Part shown: one piece after another, positions 1-9,541 of the stretch
How the letters are laid out: each line of letters starts with the position of its first letter
Numbering within the stretch: position 1 is the first letter of the stretch
Origin: Prochlorococcus sp. AG-355-O17
GTDB taxonomy: Bacteria; Cyanobacteriota; Cyanobacteriia; PCC-6307; Cyanobiaceae
NCBI GenBank assembly: GCA_003280655.1
Contig: QCEK01000003.1
Span: 62,001 to 126,000 of the forward strand
DNA length: 64,000 nucleotides
Reading direction: 5' to 3'
Notes under the pieces: generated by a model
Told to the model about the DNA's origin: nothing
The model's database searches: none
Seen by the model: the letters and a program-made list of their open reading frames with translations, nothing else
Translations under genes and position numbers: made by a program

Positions 1-638
1 AGAGCCATTAAAGAAAATCCGATTAGTGGTATTGCAAACTGACCAACCTGTAATAGCGGCAACTTTAATAATAAATCAGAAATAAGATTATTAGATTTTG
101 AAAGATTTTCTAAAACGTTACTTGGGATCATCCTAAGATTTGCGCTAATCTGATCTAGTACCATTAAAAAACCAATAAAGAATACTATTAAAAAGGCTTC
201 AACTCTATTCCTAAGAAACCTCGAAGCTTGCACTCTCCAAGCAGCATTTCCTTTTTTAGAAGGAATTTCGTCTTCCCAAAGCCTATCCGAACCTCTTTGA
301 AGAGATAGATATGCATTTCCTGCTGTAAAAAGCAAAAACATAGCCCCTAGAATACCTGCCCCAAAACCTTGATCTATCAAATTAAATAATGTTGTTTCTA
401 CTAACTCAACTACTGAAGGCGGTAAAAGCTGAGCAGCAATAGCAATTATTTGTTGATCTAATCCCTCTTGTTTTCCTAGGAACCAAGAAGCTATTGAAAG
501 AGAAATTAGAAGAATAGGAAAAAATGATTGAAGTGTGTAGTATGCAAATGCAGCACTTAAATCAATACAATCAGATTTGCTCCATCGCTCACAAGCTCCC
601 CATAAACTTTTCAGTATCCATGTTGAACTTCTCTGCAT
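1..638 (-). CDS. YihY/BrkB family membrane protein (3' end outside window)
   Basis: The minus-strand frame opens at an ATG at 636-638 and stays open to the left edge, so about 212 residues are visible and the C-terminus is missing. The N-terminus (MQRSSTWILKSLWGACERW) is followed by SAAFAYYTLQSFFPILLISIS, the hydrophobic first helix typical of YihY/BrkB inner-membrane proteins, and further hydrophobic segments near residues 100-120 and 155-175. Family members are integral membrane proteins of uncertain function, although many are mislabelled ribonuclease BN. A TTGAAA/TACAAT pair on the minus strand (680-706, 15-base spacer) may be its promoter, but this is weak. Confidence 0.8.
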   Translation of the reverse strand, partial: MQRSSTWILKSLWGACERWSKSDCIDLSAAFAYYTLQSFFPILLISLSIASWFLGKQEGLDQQIIAIAAQLLPPSVVELVETTLFNLIDQGFGAGILGAMFLLFTAGNAYLSLQRGSDRLWEDEIPSKKGNAAWRVQASRFLRNRVEAFLIVFFIGFLMVLDQISANLRMIPSNVLENLSKSNNLISDLLLKLPLLQVGQFAIPLIGFSLMA

Positions 639-729
639 ATTAATTTTCTTCAAATATTTTATTTATTTACTTATTTTTTATTGTATCTGATTAAGAAATT
701 TTTCAAGCAATATTTTATTTATGATGCAA

Positions 730-1530
730 CTATTTTTCTAATAATAAATTGCCCCATGGCTTTAAAATTTCAACTTTTTCTTTAGATCTACAAGCAATTA
801 ATGGAAAATTAACATCGCTCAAGTCTTGTCCTGAAACTAAATTTAAAGGATCTTTTTCTAACCACTCTATAGAACAATTGAGTTCTTTTAATAATAGCCA
901 GGCTGCTGCAATATCCCATATCTTCGGGGTTGATTCTATTGCTCCGAAAGTTTGTCCCATCGCTACGCTGGTAAGATTTAAACTCGATACACCTAAGAGT
1001 CTAATTTTGCCAGGAAATACTGAGTTTGGTTTTTTTTGTAAAATTTTGATTGATCTACTACATAAAGAAATGCATTCACTTTGACGGTTATTTTGCCTGG
1101 GATCTATTTTCTTGTTATTTAACCAAACCCCTTTACTTTTAATTGAAACAAACTTTTTTTTCAATGTAGGAATTATTAAAAAAGAAGATTGTGGTTTACC
1201 ATCAAAGAATCTTGCTACAGATATAGACCAGTAAGGAATACCTGCAGCAAAATTTGTTGTTCCATCGAGTGGATCGACCACCCAATAAGCTTTTGAATTT
1301 GGAATTAACTTCTGCCCTTCTTCACTCAGGACGCCCTCACCTGGAGCTATTGAAGTTAAGCCATCTACGATTGTTTTGTCACTCCATAAATCACAACTTG
1401 TTAATAATGATCCATCTGCTTTATTGCTGGCGCTAATATTTCCAAAATCTTTTTTTTGACGTTGACTAACTAATTCAAATAAAGAATCTAATTCACTTAA
1501 TTGCTTATTAGTTAAATTTGGAGGATTCAT
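730..1530 (-). CDS. Inositol monophosphatase family phosphatase
   Basis: Member of the lithium-sensitive Mg-dependent phosphatase superfamily (inositol monophosphatase, CysQ/PAP phosphatase, FBPase-like). The metal-binding signature WVVDPLDGTTNF lies near residue 85, an upstream acidic EEG motif follows GEGVLS, and the C-terminal metal-site motif WDIAAAWLLL is near residue 208. The substrate cannot be read from sequence: myo-inositol phosphate, PAP or another phosphoester are all possible. I prefer the ATG at 1530, two bases after the TolC gene stop; an in-frame ATG at 1545 would overlap that gene by 13 bases and adds only five residues. It follows tolC on the same strand and may be cotranscribed. 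Confidence 0.85.
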   Translation of the reverse strand: MNPPNLTNKQLSELDSLFELVSQRQKKDFGNISASNKADGSLLTSCDLWSDKTIVDGLTSIAPGEGVLSEEGQKLIPNSKAYWVVDPLDGTTNFAAGIPYWSISVARFFDGKPQSSFLIIPTLKKKFVSIKSKGVWLNNKKIDPRQNNRQSECISLCSRSIKILQKKPNSVFPGKIRLLGVSSLNLTSVAMGQTFGAIESTPKIWDIAAAWLLLKELNCSIEWLEKDPLNLVSGQDLSDVNFPLIACRSKEKVEILKPWGNLLLEK

Positions 1531-1532
1531 CT

Positions 1533-2960
1533 TTATATATTGCAAATAGATTTTGTTTGTTTAATCGTATTATCGTTATCTAAACAGTTATTACTAATTT
1601 CAAGAAAAGTTAATCTTTCTAATTCATCTAAATTCAAATTGTAATTATAAATTGCATTGATATTCTTCGATTTCGCATCACTTAATTCTTTTTGTCTCAC
1701 TAATACAGCCTTTAAAGTTGATATCCCAACATCGTATCTCAGTCTTGCTAGCCTCAAAGACTCTTTAGTAGATAATATTTCTTTTGAGGTTGATAAGATT
1801 TTTTCTTCATTTAATTTTAAATTTAAGTAAGCTTTAGTGATATTTGTTTTTAGAATACTTTTAAGATTGTTGTAGGAATATTCTTCGCCTTTTGCTTGAG
1901 ATTTTCTTGATTTGTATGATTTTTTGTTTTTACCACCATTAAAAATATTCCATGATAAATTTAAGCTTATTGTATTTGAATAAGAGGAACCATATTCGTT
2001 AGGATCTATGTCAATTGCGAGAGAATCACCTTTGGTGAATGTACTTGATAATGAGTTACTGATATATATGCTTGGCTTATTTGAATTCAGGTAACTATTT
2101 GCCTCATTATCTTTTATTGATTTTTGAAGAGAAATGTTTTTTAAGGAAAGGTTACTTTCAAGACCATTTTTTATATTTTTATTTAATTTATGATTCCAAA
2201 AACCCAATAATTTTTGTTCTTTTTTAATTTCGAAATCTTTTTTGAGATTAAGAATTTCTTTAAGTGATATTTTGTTAATTTGATGTTCAATTTTTTTCTC
2301 GTAAAGTGCTTGTTTGTCTCTCGATAGTTGAGCATCGGCTTCAAGTACTTCAAATTTTGTTCCGATACCAGCATCAAATTTAGCTTGAGCATTTTCTAGA
2401 CTAGTCATAGATAAATCAAGTGCTAATTTCTTATTGACAATATCCTGAGATGACTTCTGGTATTTATGGTATCTATTACTAGCTTCTTGTATTAAGTCTT
2501 TTCTTTTAATCTCATAATTATTTTTTGCAATTTTTAAGTTTTCTCTGGCGATTTTAATTTCTGGACCTCTCAGCGGATCGATTAAATCCCATCTGATAAT
2601 AAGTGAGGGGTTAACGGAAAATTGCGAAGTTTTTGTATTACTTGAATTACTATTATAATTTCGACCAGCAACATATTTGGGTAATCCATTCGCTTGTAAA
2701 TCTATTGAAGGGTACCTCTTAGCAATTTTGCTTGAAAGATTAAAACTCGAAGCTTCTATTAATTCCTCTAAAGATTTAAGTTCATCATTATTTAAAATGA
2801 TATTTTTTATTTCCTGATGATCAATGAATATTTTATCTTCATTTATTCGTATAATTTCATCAATAAAATTCTTATCTTCGCTTAGTAGGGATTGTTGAAA
2901 AGTAACAAAGAAACTCAATGGTAGAAATAAGGTTGTGTTTATTATCTTTCTAAGCATCAT
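1533..2960 (-). CDS. TolC family outer-membrane efflux protein
   Basis: 475 residues with an N-terminal signal-like segment (TTLFLPLSFFVTFQQSLLS) and two related halves of long alpha-helical, Leu/Lys/Glu/Asn-rich sequence. Each half has a TolC-type turn: ARAKFDAGIGT-like (NAQAKFDAGIGTKFEVLEA, near residue 195) and LARLRYDVGISTLKAVL (near residue 415). Such proteins trimerise into an outer-membrane beta-barrel plus periplasmic tunnel and serve type I secretion or RND/ABC efflux. No inner-membrane partner or adaptor gene is adjacent, so the exported substrate is unknown. The start codon abuts the stop of the upstream radical SAM gene, suggesting one transcript. Confidence 0.9.
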   Translation of the reverse strand: MMLRKIINTTLFLPLSFFVTFQQSLLSEDKNFIDEIIRINEDKIFIDHQEIKNIILNNDELKSLEELIEASSFNLSSKIAKRYPSIDLQANGLPKYVAGRNYNSNSSNTKTSQFSVNPSLIIRWDLIDPLRGPEIKIARENLKIAKNNYEIKRKDLIQEASNRYHKYQKSSQDIVNKKLALDLSMTSLENAQAKFDAGIGTKFEVLEADAQLSRDKQALYEKKIEHQINKISLKEILNLKKDFEIKKEQKLLGFWNHKLNKNIKNGLESNLSLKNISLQKSIKDNEANSYLNSNKPSIYISNSLSSTFTKGDSLAIDIDPNEYGSSYSNTISLNLSWNIFNGGKNKKSYKSRKSQAKGEEYSYNNLKSILKTNITKAYLNLKLNEEKILSTSKEILSTKESLRLARLRYDVGISTLKAVLVRQKELSDAKSKNINAIYNYNLNLDELERLTFLEISNNCLDNDNTIKQTKSICNI

Positions 2961-4361
2961 TTAGAATTTTTTTCTGCTAGTTATTCCAATTAGATTATTA
3001 ATAATATCATTTGAATCATCTAGAACGTGAATTTTGGTATTTAATTGATTTGCAACTTCTTTAATATTTTTATCATCTAAAAATAAATCAGTATTAATTT
3101 TTAACATAATAGATGGTATGTAAACAGCTTCTCCTAAATCCTTATTTTTCAGCCCGTGAATTAGATCTTCTCCAGTAAGGAGACCTGTAACCACTTGATC
3201 CTGCCCCCAGTAAATACTTGGTAAACCATATAAATTAATTGTTAATCCATCAATTAAGTTTAATTTCTTAACTGTAGGAATTAGGGCTTCATAAACTAAT
3301 TTACCAACAATCCAACTAACTTTCTTTGGCTTTTTTACTTTTTTGGGGAGGTTTTGAGTCTTTTCTCTTAATGTTTCTAGAAAGTTTCTAATAGTCCCAA
3401 CTCCATTAGATTCTTGTGGCATATTTTCGTAGGTTTTGTAACTAGGTAAATTTGTACCAGCAATTAAATACCATTCGTCTGCTAGCCAGCAAAAACGAGT
3501 CCCAAGAGTATTTTGTAGAGAGGCTTGAATTCTCTCTACTTGTTTAATAGTTTTTTTTGCGTATTCTGGGCTTATTGATTTCAATCCATCATTTTCAGGT
3601 CTAAATTTTGTAAGTCCTACGGGCACTATTGCAACTGAAAGTACTGTCTGAGAGGTTTTTTTGTAGAATTCAGCAAGTTCCAAAATTGATTTCTCAAGAA
3701 CATCTCCATCGTTTATATCTGGACAAACAACAATTTGAGCATGTATTTGAATAGAGTTTTTTTCAAACCACGAAATTTGATCAAGTATCACTCCTGCTTT
3801 TTTATTTTTTAATAATTTTTCTCTTGTGGCGGAATCAGTAGCATGAACTGAAATAAAAAGTGGGGATAGTTTTTGCATAGCAATTCTTTCCCAGTCTTCT
3901 TTTTTTAAATTTGTAAGAGTTAAATAAGAGCCATACAGGAAACTTAATCTATAATCATCATCTTTTATATAAAGGCTTTTTCTTTTACCACTTGGCTGTT
4001 GATCAATAAAACAAAATGGACATCTATTATTGCATTGCTTGATTGAATCAAATAATGCATCTTTAAAATTTATACCTAAATTAACGTCTTGATCTTTTTC
4101 AATATTTATATTGTGAATTTCATGATTTTTATCTAAAACTGATATGTCTAAAATTTCTTCACTAATTAGAATCTGATAATCAATTAAATCCCTTGGTTTT
4201 TTCCCATTAATACTAATAATTGAATCACCTGATTCAAATCCTATTTCTTGAGCAATGGAATTAGCTTCAATACTTTCAATTTCTGCAGGATTTATTCTAT
4301 GAGTAATGTTAGGAACTAAAAGATCATTGGGATCTTCTTTGTAATTAATTTCTTGCCACAC
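2961..4361 (-). CDS. PDZ-radical SAM protein, cyanobacterial TIGR03279/DUF512 family
   Basis: 466 residues. A short N-terminal PDZ-like region (residues ~20-60, including IGFESGDSIISINGKKP) precedes a radical SAM [4Fe-4S] motif C110-x3-C114-x2-C117 (CNNRCPFCF). A C-terminal DUF512-type region contains EWYLIAGTNLP. The family occurs widely in cyanobacteria and has no proven reaction as far as I know. SAM-radical chemistry is inferred from the cysteine motif alone. The stop codon is immediately followed by the TolC gene start, so the two are probably cotranscribed, but no functional link is evident. Confidence 0.88.
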   Translation of the reverse strand: MWQEINYKEDPNDLLVPNITHRINPAEIESIEANSIAQEIGFESGDSIISINGKKPRDLIDYQILISEEILDISVLDKNHEIHNINIEKDQDVNLGINFKDALFDSIKQCNNRCPFCFIDQQPSGKRKSLYIKDDDYRLSFLYGSYLTLTNLKKEDWERIAMQKLSPLFISVHATDSATREKLLKNKKAGVILDQISWFEKNSIQIHAQIVVCPDINDGDVLEKSILELAEFYKKTSQTVLSVAIVPVGLTKFRPENDGLKSISPEYAKKTIKQVERIQASLQNTLGTRFCWLADEWYLIAGTNLPSYKTYENMPQESNGVGTIRNFLETLREKTQNLPKKVKKPKKVSWIVGKLVYEALIPTVKKLNLIDGLTINLYGLPSIYWGQDQVVTGLLTGEDLIHGLKNKDLGEAVYIPSIMLKINTDLFLDDKNIKEVANQLNTKIHVLDDSNDIINNLIGITSRKKF

Positions 4362-4407
4362 AATTAAAGGCTAGATACTTTTACTAATATTTATTCTAAA
4401 CTTATAT

Positions 4408-4521
4408 ATGACTCAAAGTGTATTAAATACTTTTAAAAAACTAAATATAGGTGTGAAACTATGGGCCTTTAATTTATTAAAATATGGCATTCGCAGTTTT
4501 CTAAAACACGATTTAGATTAA
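4408..4521 (+). CDS. Candidate 37-residue basic small protein
   Basis: An ATG at 4408 opens a 37-codon frame ending TAA at 4519-4521, in the 178-base gap between two larger genes. The peptide begins MTQSVLNTFKKLNIG and ends RSFLKHDLD; it is basic with an amphipathic Leu/Phe/Lys pattern and no obvious transmembrane helix. It lies 18 bases before the TTG start of the DUF3120 gene on the same strand, so it could be a leader or a translationally coupled small protein. I do not recognise it. In such AT-rich DNA a 37-codon frame can occur by chance, so this remains tentative. Confidence 0.3.
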   Translation: MTQSVLNTFKKLNIGVKLWAFNLLKYGIRSFLKHDLD

Positions 4522-4539
4522 TTAAAATAACTATTTTCA

Positions 4540-5307
4540 TTGAAAGAATTAATTACAAAAAATTTAGAATTAAAAGATAAATTCAACTATGAATCTCATA
4601 AAATAGTTGATTCATACGAAAATAGTTTTTTATCAGATCCTATATCTTTAAGATTGTGGTCTTCTTTTTTTGTAATTTTACCTATTTTTGTTCAAGCCCC
4701 TTGGGTTAGATTAGAACCAATAAGTGCTCTTTGTTTTACTTTTGTTATTATCCTAATTGCAATTGTTTTGAATCAGAAAGGATCAAATAAGTGGTTTATT
4801 GTCAGTTCATTATTACTTGGTGTATCAGGTAGTTGGCTTGGTGGATGTTTGTTCTGGGGATGGTTAAGCCCATTTCCTATCCTACACATACCTGTTGAAG
4901 CTGTAGTTCTCCCATTAGCTTTAATTGGATTTGGTACTAATTGGAAAATAGGTGCAAGTTTTTATATCTCTTCTTTATTTGGAACTGCAGCTACCGATAT
5001 TACAATATTTTTAATCGGAATCATGGATCAATGGAGACAGGTTATTACAGCAGATTCTGAAACTGCTCCGCAAATTCTCCAAAAAACCTCAGAGAATCTT
5101 ATTCAATTCAAATCATTATCTATTATCATTTTTGTTGCACTTATACTATGGTTTATTTCAAAAGAAATTTTAGATTCTGCCACAATTAATACTACTAGTG
5201 GTAAAGCACTTTTAGTTTCTTGTTACGTAATTCAAACTACATTAATTGTTGATGGTATTTTTGTTGTTTTAGCAATTCTGCAACCAACTTTAAGTGGATT
5301 GGTTTAA
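4540..5307 (+). CDS. DUF3120 family integral membrane protein
   Basis: 255 residues with about six or seven hydrophobic segments, including FFVILPIFVQAPWVRLEPISAL near residue 43, a Gly/Trp-rich stretch SWLGGCLFWGWLSPFPILHIPVEA near residue 100, and C-terminal helices near residues 193-206 and 222-248. This pattern matches the cyanobacterial DUF3120 family, whose function is unknown. The start must be TTG: no in-frame ATG or GTG occurs before the conserved membrane core. The stop overlaps the nadB start as TAATG, indicating translational coupling with NAD biosynthesis, though no direct role in that pathway can be inferred. Confidence 0.8.
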   Translation: MKELITKNLELKDKFNYESHKIVDSYENSFLSDPISLRLWSSFFVILPIFVQAPWVRLEPISALCFTFVIILIAIVLNQKGSNKWFIVSSLLLGVSGSWLGGCLFWGWLSPFPILHIPVEAVVLPLALIGFGTNWKIGASFYISSLFGTAATDITIFLIGIMDQWRQVITADSETAPQILQKTSENLIQFKSLSIIIFVALILWFISKEILDSATINTTSGKALLVSCYVIQTTLIVDGIFVVLAILQPTLSGLV

Positions 5308-6974
5308 TGTTAAGGCCTCCATTTTCGCAAGAACCGATACCAATAAATAATTGGGATGTAATCGTTATTGGCGCTGGAGCTGCTGGCCTTATGACTTGTC
5401 TTGAATTACCCTCAAATTTAAAAGTGCTTCTTTTAAATAGAAATACTAGTAAGGTATCTTCCAGTAGATGGGCTCAAGGAGGAATTGCATCTGTTGTTAG
5501 ACAAGATGATTCATTTGATCTTCATGCTGAGGATACTTTAAAAGCAGGTGATGGACTATGTGATTTTCAAGCTGTAGAAATGCTAGTTAAAGAAGCTCCT
5601 AGTTGTGTAGACCGGTTGCAGAATTTAGGTATGATTTTTGATCAAAGTTCTGATCAACTAGCTACTACCTTGGAAGCAGCCCATTCACGAAGAAGAGTCT
5701 TACATGTTAAAGATCGTACTGGACGAGCATTAGTTGAAGTTCTAGAAGATCATATTGAGAATCAAAAAAATATTCTTCACTGTAGAGGTGTACGAGTAAC
5801 TGAACTTTTTATTGATAATGAAGAATGTAAAGGAGTTCAGGTTCTTGATGGAGCAAATTTATATTGGATCCAATCAAGAGCTGTCGTTTTAGCTACAGGT
5901 GGGGGTGGACATTTATTTACTAATACAACAAATCCTGCTCAATCTTCTGGAGAAGGTATTGCTCTTGCATGGAAGGCAGGCGCTGCTATCGAAGATTTAG
6001 AATTTGTTCAATTTCATCCAACTGCTTTAAAATTTTATGGTGCACCTTGCTTTTTAATATCTGAGGCACTTAGAGGAGAAGGCGCTATTTTAGTTGATAA
6101 AAATGGTGAAAGCCCAGTTAAAAATCTTAAAAATCGTGATTTAGCTACTAGAGATCAGGTAAGTAGAGCAATTATGAAAAATATGCATGATAATGATGTA
6201 GATCATGTTGGTTTAGATCTTCGGTATATTGATCCAGAAAAAATTGTAGAGCGATTCCCCACTATCATAAGTCGATGTCAGGATTATGGGGTTAATCCCC
6301 TAAATGAGGTTATTCCCGTAGCACCTGCAGCCCATTATTGGATGGGAGGTGTAAAAACTGATTTAAATGCATCTTCTACACGAAAAGGATTATATGCCGT
6401 TGGAGAAGTTGCATCTACAGGCGTACATGGTGCTAATAGATTGGCAAGTAATTCTCTGATGGAATGTCTTGTTTTTGCAAGAAAAATGTCTTCAATTGTC
6501 TTGAATGAACCGTCTAAATTTAAGAAATTTGATAGATCATTCAGAGAGTTTGATTTTCAAGATCCAAAAGAAGATCAGATTTCTCAAATCTCTGAAAAAA
6601 TTGATGATTTAAGAAAACTATGTTGGTCAAATCTAGGAGTATCTCGAAATAAGGTAAATATGAGTAAATTTTTAAATTACATTCAAAATGATATAGATAA
6701 ATTAAATAAAAATGATTTACTAAATAGTCTTGAAAAAATAAAATTTGATCAAAAAATAAAACTTAGTGAACGCAATAGAAGAGCATTAAATCTTTTACTT
6801 GATTTAAAGAATAGACAAATAACCACTATAACTTTATTAAAAGCTTGTCTATTTAGAGAGGAAAGTAGAGGAGGGCATTATAGAGATGATTTCCCTGATA
6901 AAGATAAAAATTGGGAATGCCATACTAGACAACAGTTAGATCAAAAAATTCAAAAAAGATTTATTAAAAATTAA
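5307..6974 (+). CDS. nadB: L-aspartate oxidase (NAD biosynthesis)
   Basis: FAD enzyme oxidising L-aspartate to iminoaspartate, the first step of de novo NAD synthesis. The dinucleotide-binding motif VIVIGAGAAGL lies at about residues 19-29, followed by SSRWAQGGIA (near residue 51) and the catalytic-region motifs HSRRRVLH and FVQFHPTAL. The motif HGANRLASNSLMECLVFA near residue 380 is diagnostic of the succinate dehydrogenase/NadB flavoprotein family, and the C-terminal tail ESRGGHYRDDFP is typical of NadB. The length (555) is normal. The start overlaps the DUF3120 stop by one base, and the 3' end overlaps the convergent VKOR gene by 11 bases. Confidence 0.96.
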   Translation: MLRPPFSQEPIPINNWDVIVIGAGAAGLMTCLELPSNLKVLLLNRNTSKVSSSRWAQGGIASVVRQDDSFDLHAEDTLKAGDGLCDFQAVEMLVKEAPSCVDRLQNLGMIFDQSSDQLATTLEAAHSRRRVLHVKDRTGRALVEVLEDHIENQKNILHCRGVRVTELFIDNEECKGVQVLDGANLYWIQSRAVVLATGGGGHLFTNTTNPAQSSGEGIALAWKAGAAIEDLEFVQFHPTALKFYGAPCFLISEALRGEGAILVDKNGESPVKNLKNRDLATRDQVSRAIMKNMHDNDVDHVGLDLRYIDPEKIVERFPTIISRCQDYGVNPLNEVIPVAPAAHYWMGGVKTDLNASSTRKGLYAVGEVASTGVHGANRLASNSLMECLVFARKMSSIVLNEPSKFKKFDRSFREFDFQDPKEDQISQISEKIDDLRKLCWSNLGVSRNKVNMSKFLNYIQNDIDKLNKNDLLNSLEKIKFDQKIKLSERNRRALNLLLDLKNRQITTITLLKACLFREESRGGHYRDDFPDKDKNWECHTRQQLDQKIQKRFIKN

Positions 6975-7899
6975 GATCTCCTTGATAGTCGGTTTTTGTT
7001 GCTAATCCTTTTAAGTCACGCGTACCACTAATAATTTCTCCATTTATTTCCCAAGAAGGAAATCCACTGATTCCTTTTGCTTGGCATAGCTCATACTCAT
7101 TCTCTTTACCATCTTTAGCACACTCAACTACTTTTAATTCTTTAACTGCTTCCTTACCAAATAATTGTTTCTGATCGTGGCAATGCGGGCACCAGTATGC
7201 ACTATACATAACAATATTGTTTTCACTTAAAAATTTTGCAAACTTTATCTTTTGGGGAGAGCTTGAAGTGGTAATTGTTGGCGATACATTTTCAGTAGGA
7301 TTTGCAACATCAATAGCATTAGAGGGGTCAACGTTTGTTGACCAAATTAGGCCCCCCAGCAGGACACTAATGGCTACAATGAAACCTCTAAAAATCATAG
7401 GTTCTCTACTTTCGAACTTTGCTCCAATCATAGAAATAATAAAGATAGAAAACGATAAAATTGCTGAAAGTATACAAAAAAAACAATATGCTTGAATCTT
7501 AAAAAACATTATATTTATCAATAAAAAGCTAAATGTTGATGACCCACAAGAAATTAGAAATACTAACCACCATAAAAGCTTATTTAGTTTTTCTTTTGGG
7601 GAAATTAAATTAAGCGAGAGTACTATTGTGATAACTAATATTGATAAATATGTTATAAATCCAGCTAATGATAGAGGTATATTAACTTGATTATTTTCAA
7701 ATAAAGTACCCCAAGGACTATTTAAAACTGTTTCACAACCATTTTTTATCCCTGGGCATGAAAGCGAAGTAAATAATCCCCAGTTTTTTAAAGTAATCGA
7801 TCCTGTATCAACTATGCCTATAGTGCTAAGAATTGCGATTATGATTTTCGGCCATTTCAAATCTTTTTTATTTCTTCTGTTTAAAGTCTTAAGGGCCAT
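6964..7899 (-). CDS. VKOR-thioredoxin fusion, periplasmic/lumenal disulfide-forming protein
   Basis: 311 residues. The N-terminal VKOR domain has hydrophobic helices at about 18-32, 78-100, 108-135 and 140-160, loop cysteines C48 and C55 (SCPGIKNGC), and the active-site CxxC at 139-142 (CFFC). A further helix near 172-187 and a Pro/Ser/Thr linker lead to a thioredoxin-like domain with C237-P-H-C240 and a cis-Pro motif GFPSW. In cyanobacteria and plants such fusions oxidise thiols in the lumen or periplasm and pass electrons to quinone. Here it probably makes disulfides in photosynthetic or envelope proteins. All expected catalytic cysteines are present. Confidence 0.93.
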   Translation of the reverse strand: MALKTLNRRNKKDLKWPKIIIAILSTIGIVDTGSITLKNWGLFTSLSCPGIKNGCETVLNSPWGTLFENNQVNIPLSLAGFITYLSILVITIVLSLNLISPKEKLNKLLWWLVFLISCGSSTFSFLLINIMFFKIQAYCFFCILSAILSFSIFIISMIGAKFESREPMIFRGFIVAISVLLGGLIWSTNVDPSNAIDVANPTENVSPTITTSSSPQKIKFAKFLSENNIVMYSAYWCPHCHDQKQLFGKEAVKELKVVECAKDGKENEYELCQAKGISGFPSWEINGEIISGTRDLKGLATKTDYQGDLNF

Positions 7900-8004
7900 A
7901 CAAAAAGAAGGTTTGTTATTTACATTATCTATTCTAATATTATCTTGGCATGAGAGTTATATACGAAATGCTGTTTAAATTTTTAAATTCTTATTTTTCA
8001 AGTT

Positions 8005-9369
8005 GTGAAACAAAATAGTCTCAATGTAAAAGAAAAAAAACTAGCTAAGATTGCATTCAGTCATGTTGGTTGTGAGAAAAATCTTGTTGATACTGAACAT
8101 ATGCAAGGTTTATTAGATAAAGAGGGTTATGAAGTTGACAGCAATATAAATGATGCAAATGTTGTTGTTGTAAATACTTGCAGTTTTATTGAAACAGCTA
8201 GAGAAGAATCTATTAGAAAAATTCTAGAATATACAAATCAAGGAAAGGAAGTCATAGTTGCAGGTTGTATGGCTCAGCATTTTAAAGATGAGCTTATAAA
8301 AGAAATCCCTGAAATAAAAGGTCTTGTTGGAACTGGTGATTATCAAAAGATAGTCAAGGTTTTAGACAGAGTAGAAAAAGGGGAAATCGTTAATGAAGTT
8401 TCAAAAATACCTGAATTTATTGCAGATGAGGAAATGCCACGTTTTGTAGATAAAAACAAATTTGTTGCTTATCTTCGCATTGCTGAAGGCTGCAACTATA
8501 ATTGCGCTTTTTGTATTATTCCTAAGTTGAGAGGTCCTCAAAGAAGTAGAACAATAGAATCAATAGTTTCAGAAGCCAAAAGTCTTGCAAAAAAGGGTAT
8601 TCAAGAAATTATATTAATTAGTCAAATAACAACTAATTATGGTCAAGATATTTATGGAAAACCATCATTAGCCAAACTTTTGAATGAGCTTTCTAAAGTT
8701 CCAATTCCCTGGATAAGGATACATTATGCTTATCCAACGGGTTTAACTGATGAAGTTATTAGAGCTTTCAAAGATGCAAAGAATATAGTACCTTACTTTG
8801 ATTTGCCACTTCAGCATAGTCATCCAGATGTATTGAAGAGTATGAATAGACCTTGGCAATCTTCTTTGAATGAATCAATTTTGGAGAAAATTAGAGAAGA
8901 AATTCCATTTGCTGTATTAAGAACTAGTCTCATTGTTGGTTTCCCAGGAGAAAAAAAAGAACATTTTGACCATCTTCTCGAATTTTTGGATAGGCATAAA
9001 TTTGATCATGTGGGAGTGTTTATTTTTTCTCCTGAGGAAGGAACTGCAGCTTTTAATTTGCCAAATAAAGTATCTCCAGAGGTTGCAGAGGCAAGAAAAG
9101 ATAACGTTATTTCAGTGCAACAAAATATCTCTAAAGATAAAAATCAGACATATGTTGGTTCAAAAATGAAGATTTTGGTAGAAAAAATATCAGACAATAA
9201 CGAATTAATAGGTCGGTCTTACAATTTCGCTCCTGAAATTGACGGAACTGTAATTTTATCCGTTAAAGATAAAATTGATTTGAAAAATTATATTGGTAAA
9301 TTTGTTGAAGCAAATATTTCTTTTGCGGATGAATATGACTTGTATGGAGAGACTATTAAAATTTTGTAG
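8005..9369 (+). CDS. rimO: Ribosomal protein S12 methylthiotransferase RimO
   Basis: 454 residues with the three methylthiotransferase domains. The N-terminal UPF0004 domain has cysteines C23, C59 and C88 for the auxiliary Fe-S cluster. The radical SAM core has C163-x3-C167-x2-C170 (CNYNCAFC). A C-terminal TRAM-like domain follows from about residue 385. It methylthiolates the conserved aspartate of ribosomal protein S12. The N-terminal signature [18 protein letters not shown] favours RimO over the tRNA enzyme MiaB. Translation starts at GTG 8005; the first in-frame ATG is too far inside the conserved region. It is divergent from the VKOR gene, with 105 bases between. Confidence 0.95.
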   Translation: MKQNSLNVKEKKLAKIAFSHVGCEKNLVDTEHMQGLLDKEGYEVDSNINDANVVVVNTCSFIETAREESIRKILEYTNQGKEVIVAGCMAQHFKDELIKEIPEIKGLVGTGDYQKIVKVLDRVEKGEIVNEVSKIPEFIADEEMPRFVDKNKFVAYLRIAEGCNYNCAFCIIPKLRGPQRSRTIESIVSEAKSLAKKGIQEIILISQITTNYGQDIYGKPSLAKLLNELSKVPIPWIRIHYAYPTGLTDEVIRAFKDAKNIVPYFDLPLQHSHPDVLKSMNRPWQSSLNESILEKIREEIPFAVLRTSLIVGFPGEKKEHFDHLLEFLDRHKFDHVGVFIFSPEEGTAAFNLPNKVSPEVAEARKDNVISVQQNISKDKNQTYVGSKMKILVEKISDNNELIGRSYNFAPEIDGTVILSVKDKIDLKNYIGKFVEANISFADEYDLYGETIKIL

Positions 9370-9384
9370 TTTTTTTGAATTATT

Positions 9385-9477
9385 TTAAATTAATTTAACT
9401 GCTCTTAAGAGCTTATCTAATGCGAAAGCAGCTCCAAAACCAAAACCAATAAATGCAAAATAGAAAATGATGTTCAT
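9385..9477 (-). CDS. petL: Cytochrome b6f complex subunit PetL
   Basis: A 30-codon frame on the minus strand, ATG at 9475-9477 and TAA at 9385-9387. The product is one transmembrane helix (MNIIFYFAFIGFGFGAAFA) followed by a short basic tail ending LRAVKLI. The tail strongly resembles the conserved PetL C-terminus (GLRAIKLI type) of cyanobacteria and chloroplasts. PetL is a peripheral single-helix subunit of the thylakoid cytochrome b6f complex that stabilises the dimer. It lies alone between rimO and an unknown gene. Confidence is limited by the very short length. Confidence 0.75.
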   Translation of the reverse strand: MNIIFYFAFIGFGFGAAFALDKLLRAVKLI

Positions 9478-9541
9478 TAATTTTTTTACTCTTATTTAAT
9501 TTAACATCAGAGGAAAGGAATAGATTTTTTCGTTTAATTTC

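Noticed and set aside
749..1084. 111-codon plus-strand frame opposite the inositol monophosphatase gene
   Set aside because: Lies entirely antisense to conserved phosphatase motifs.
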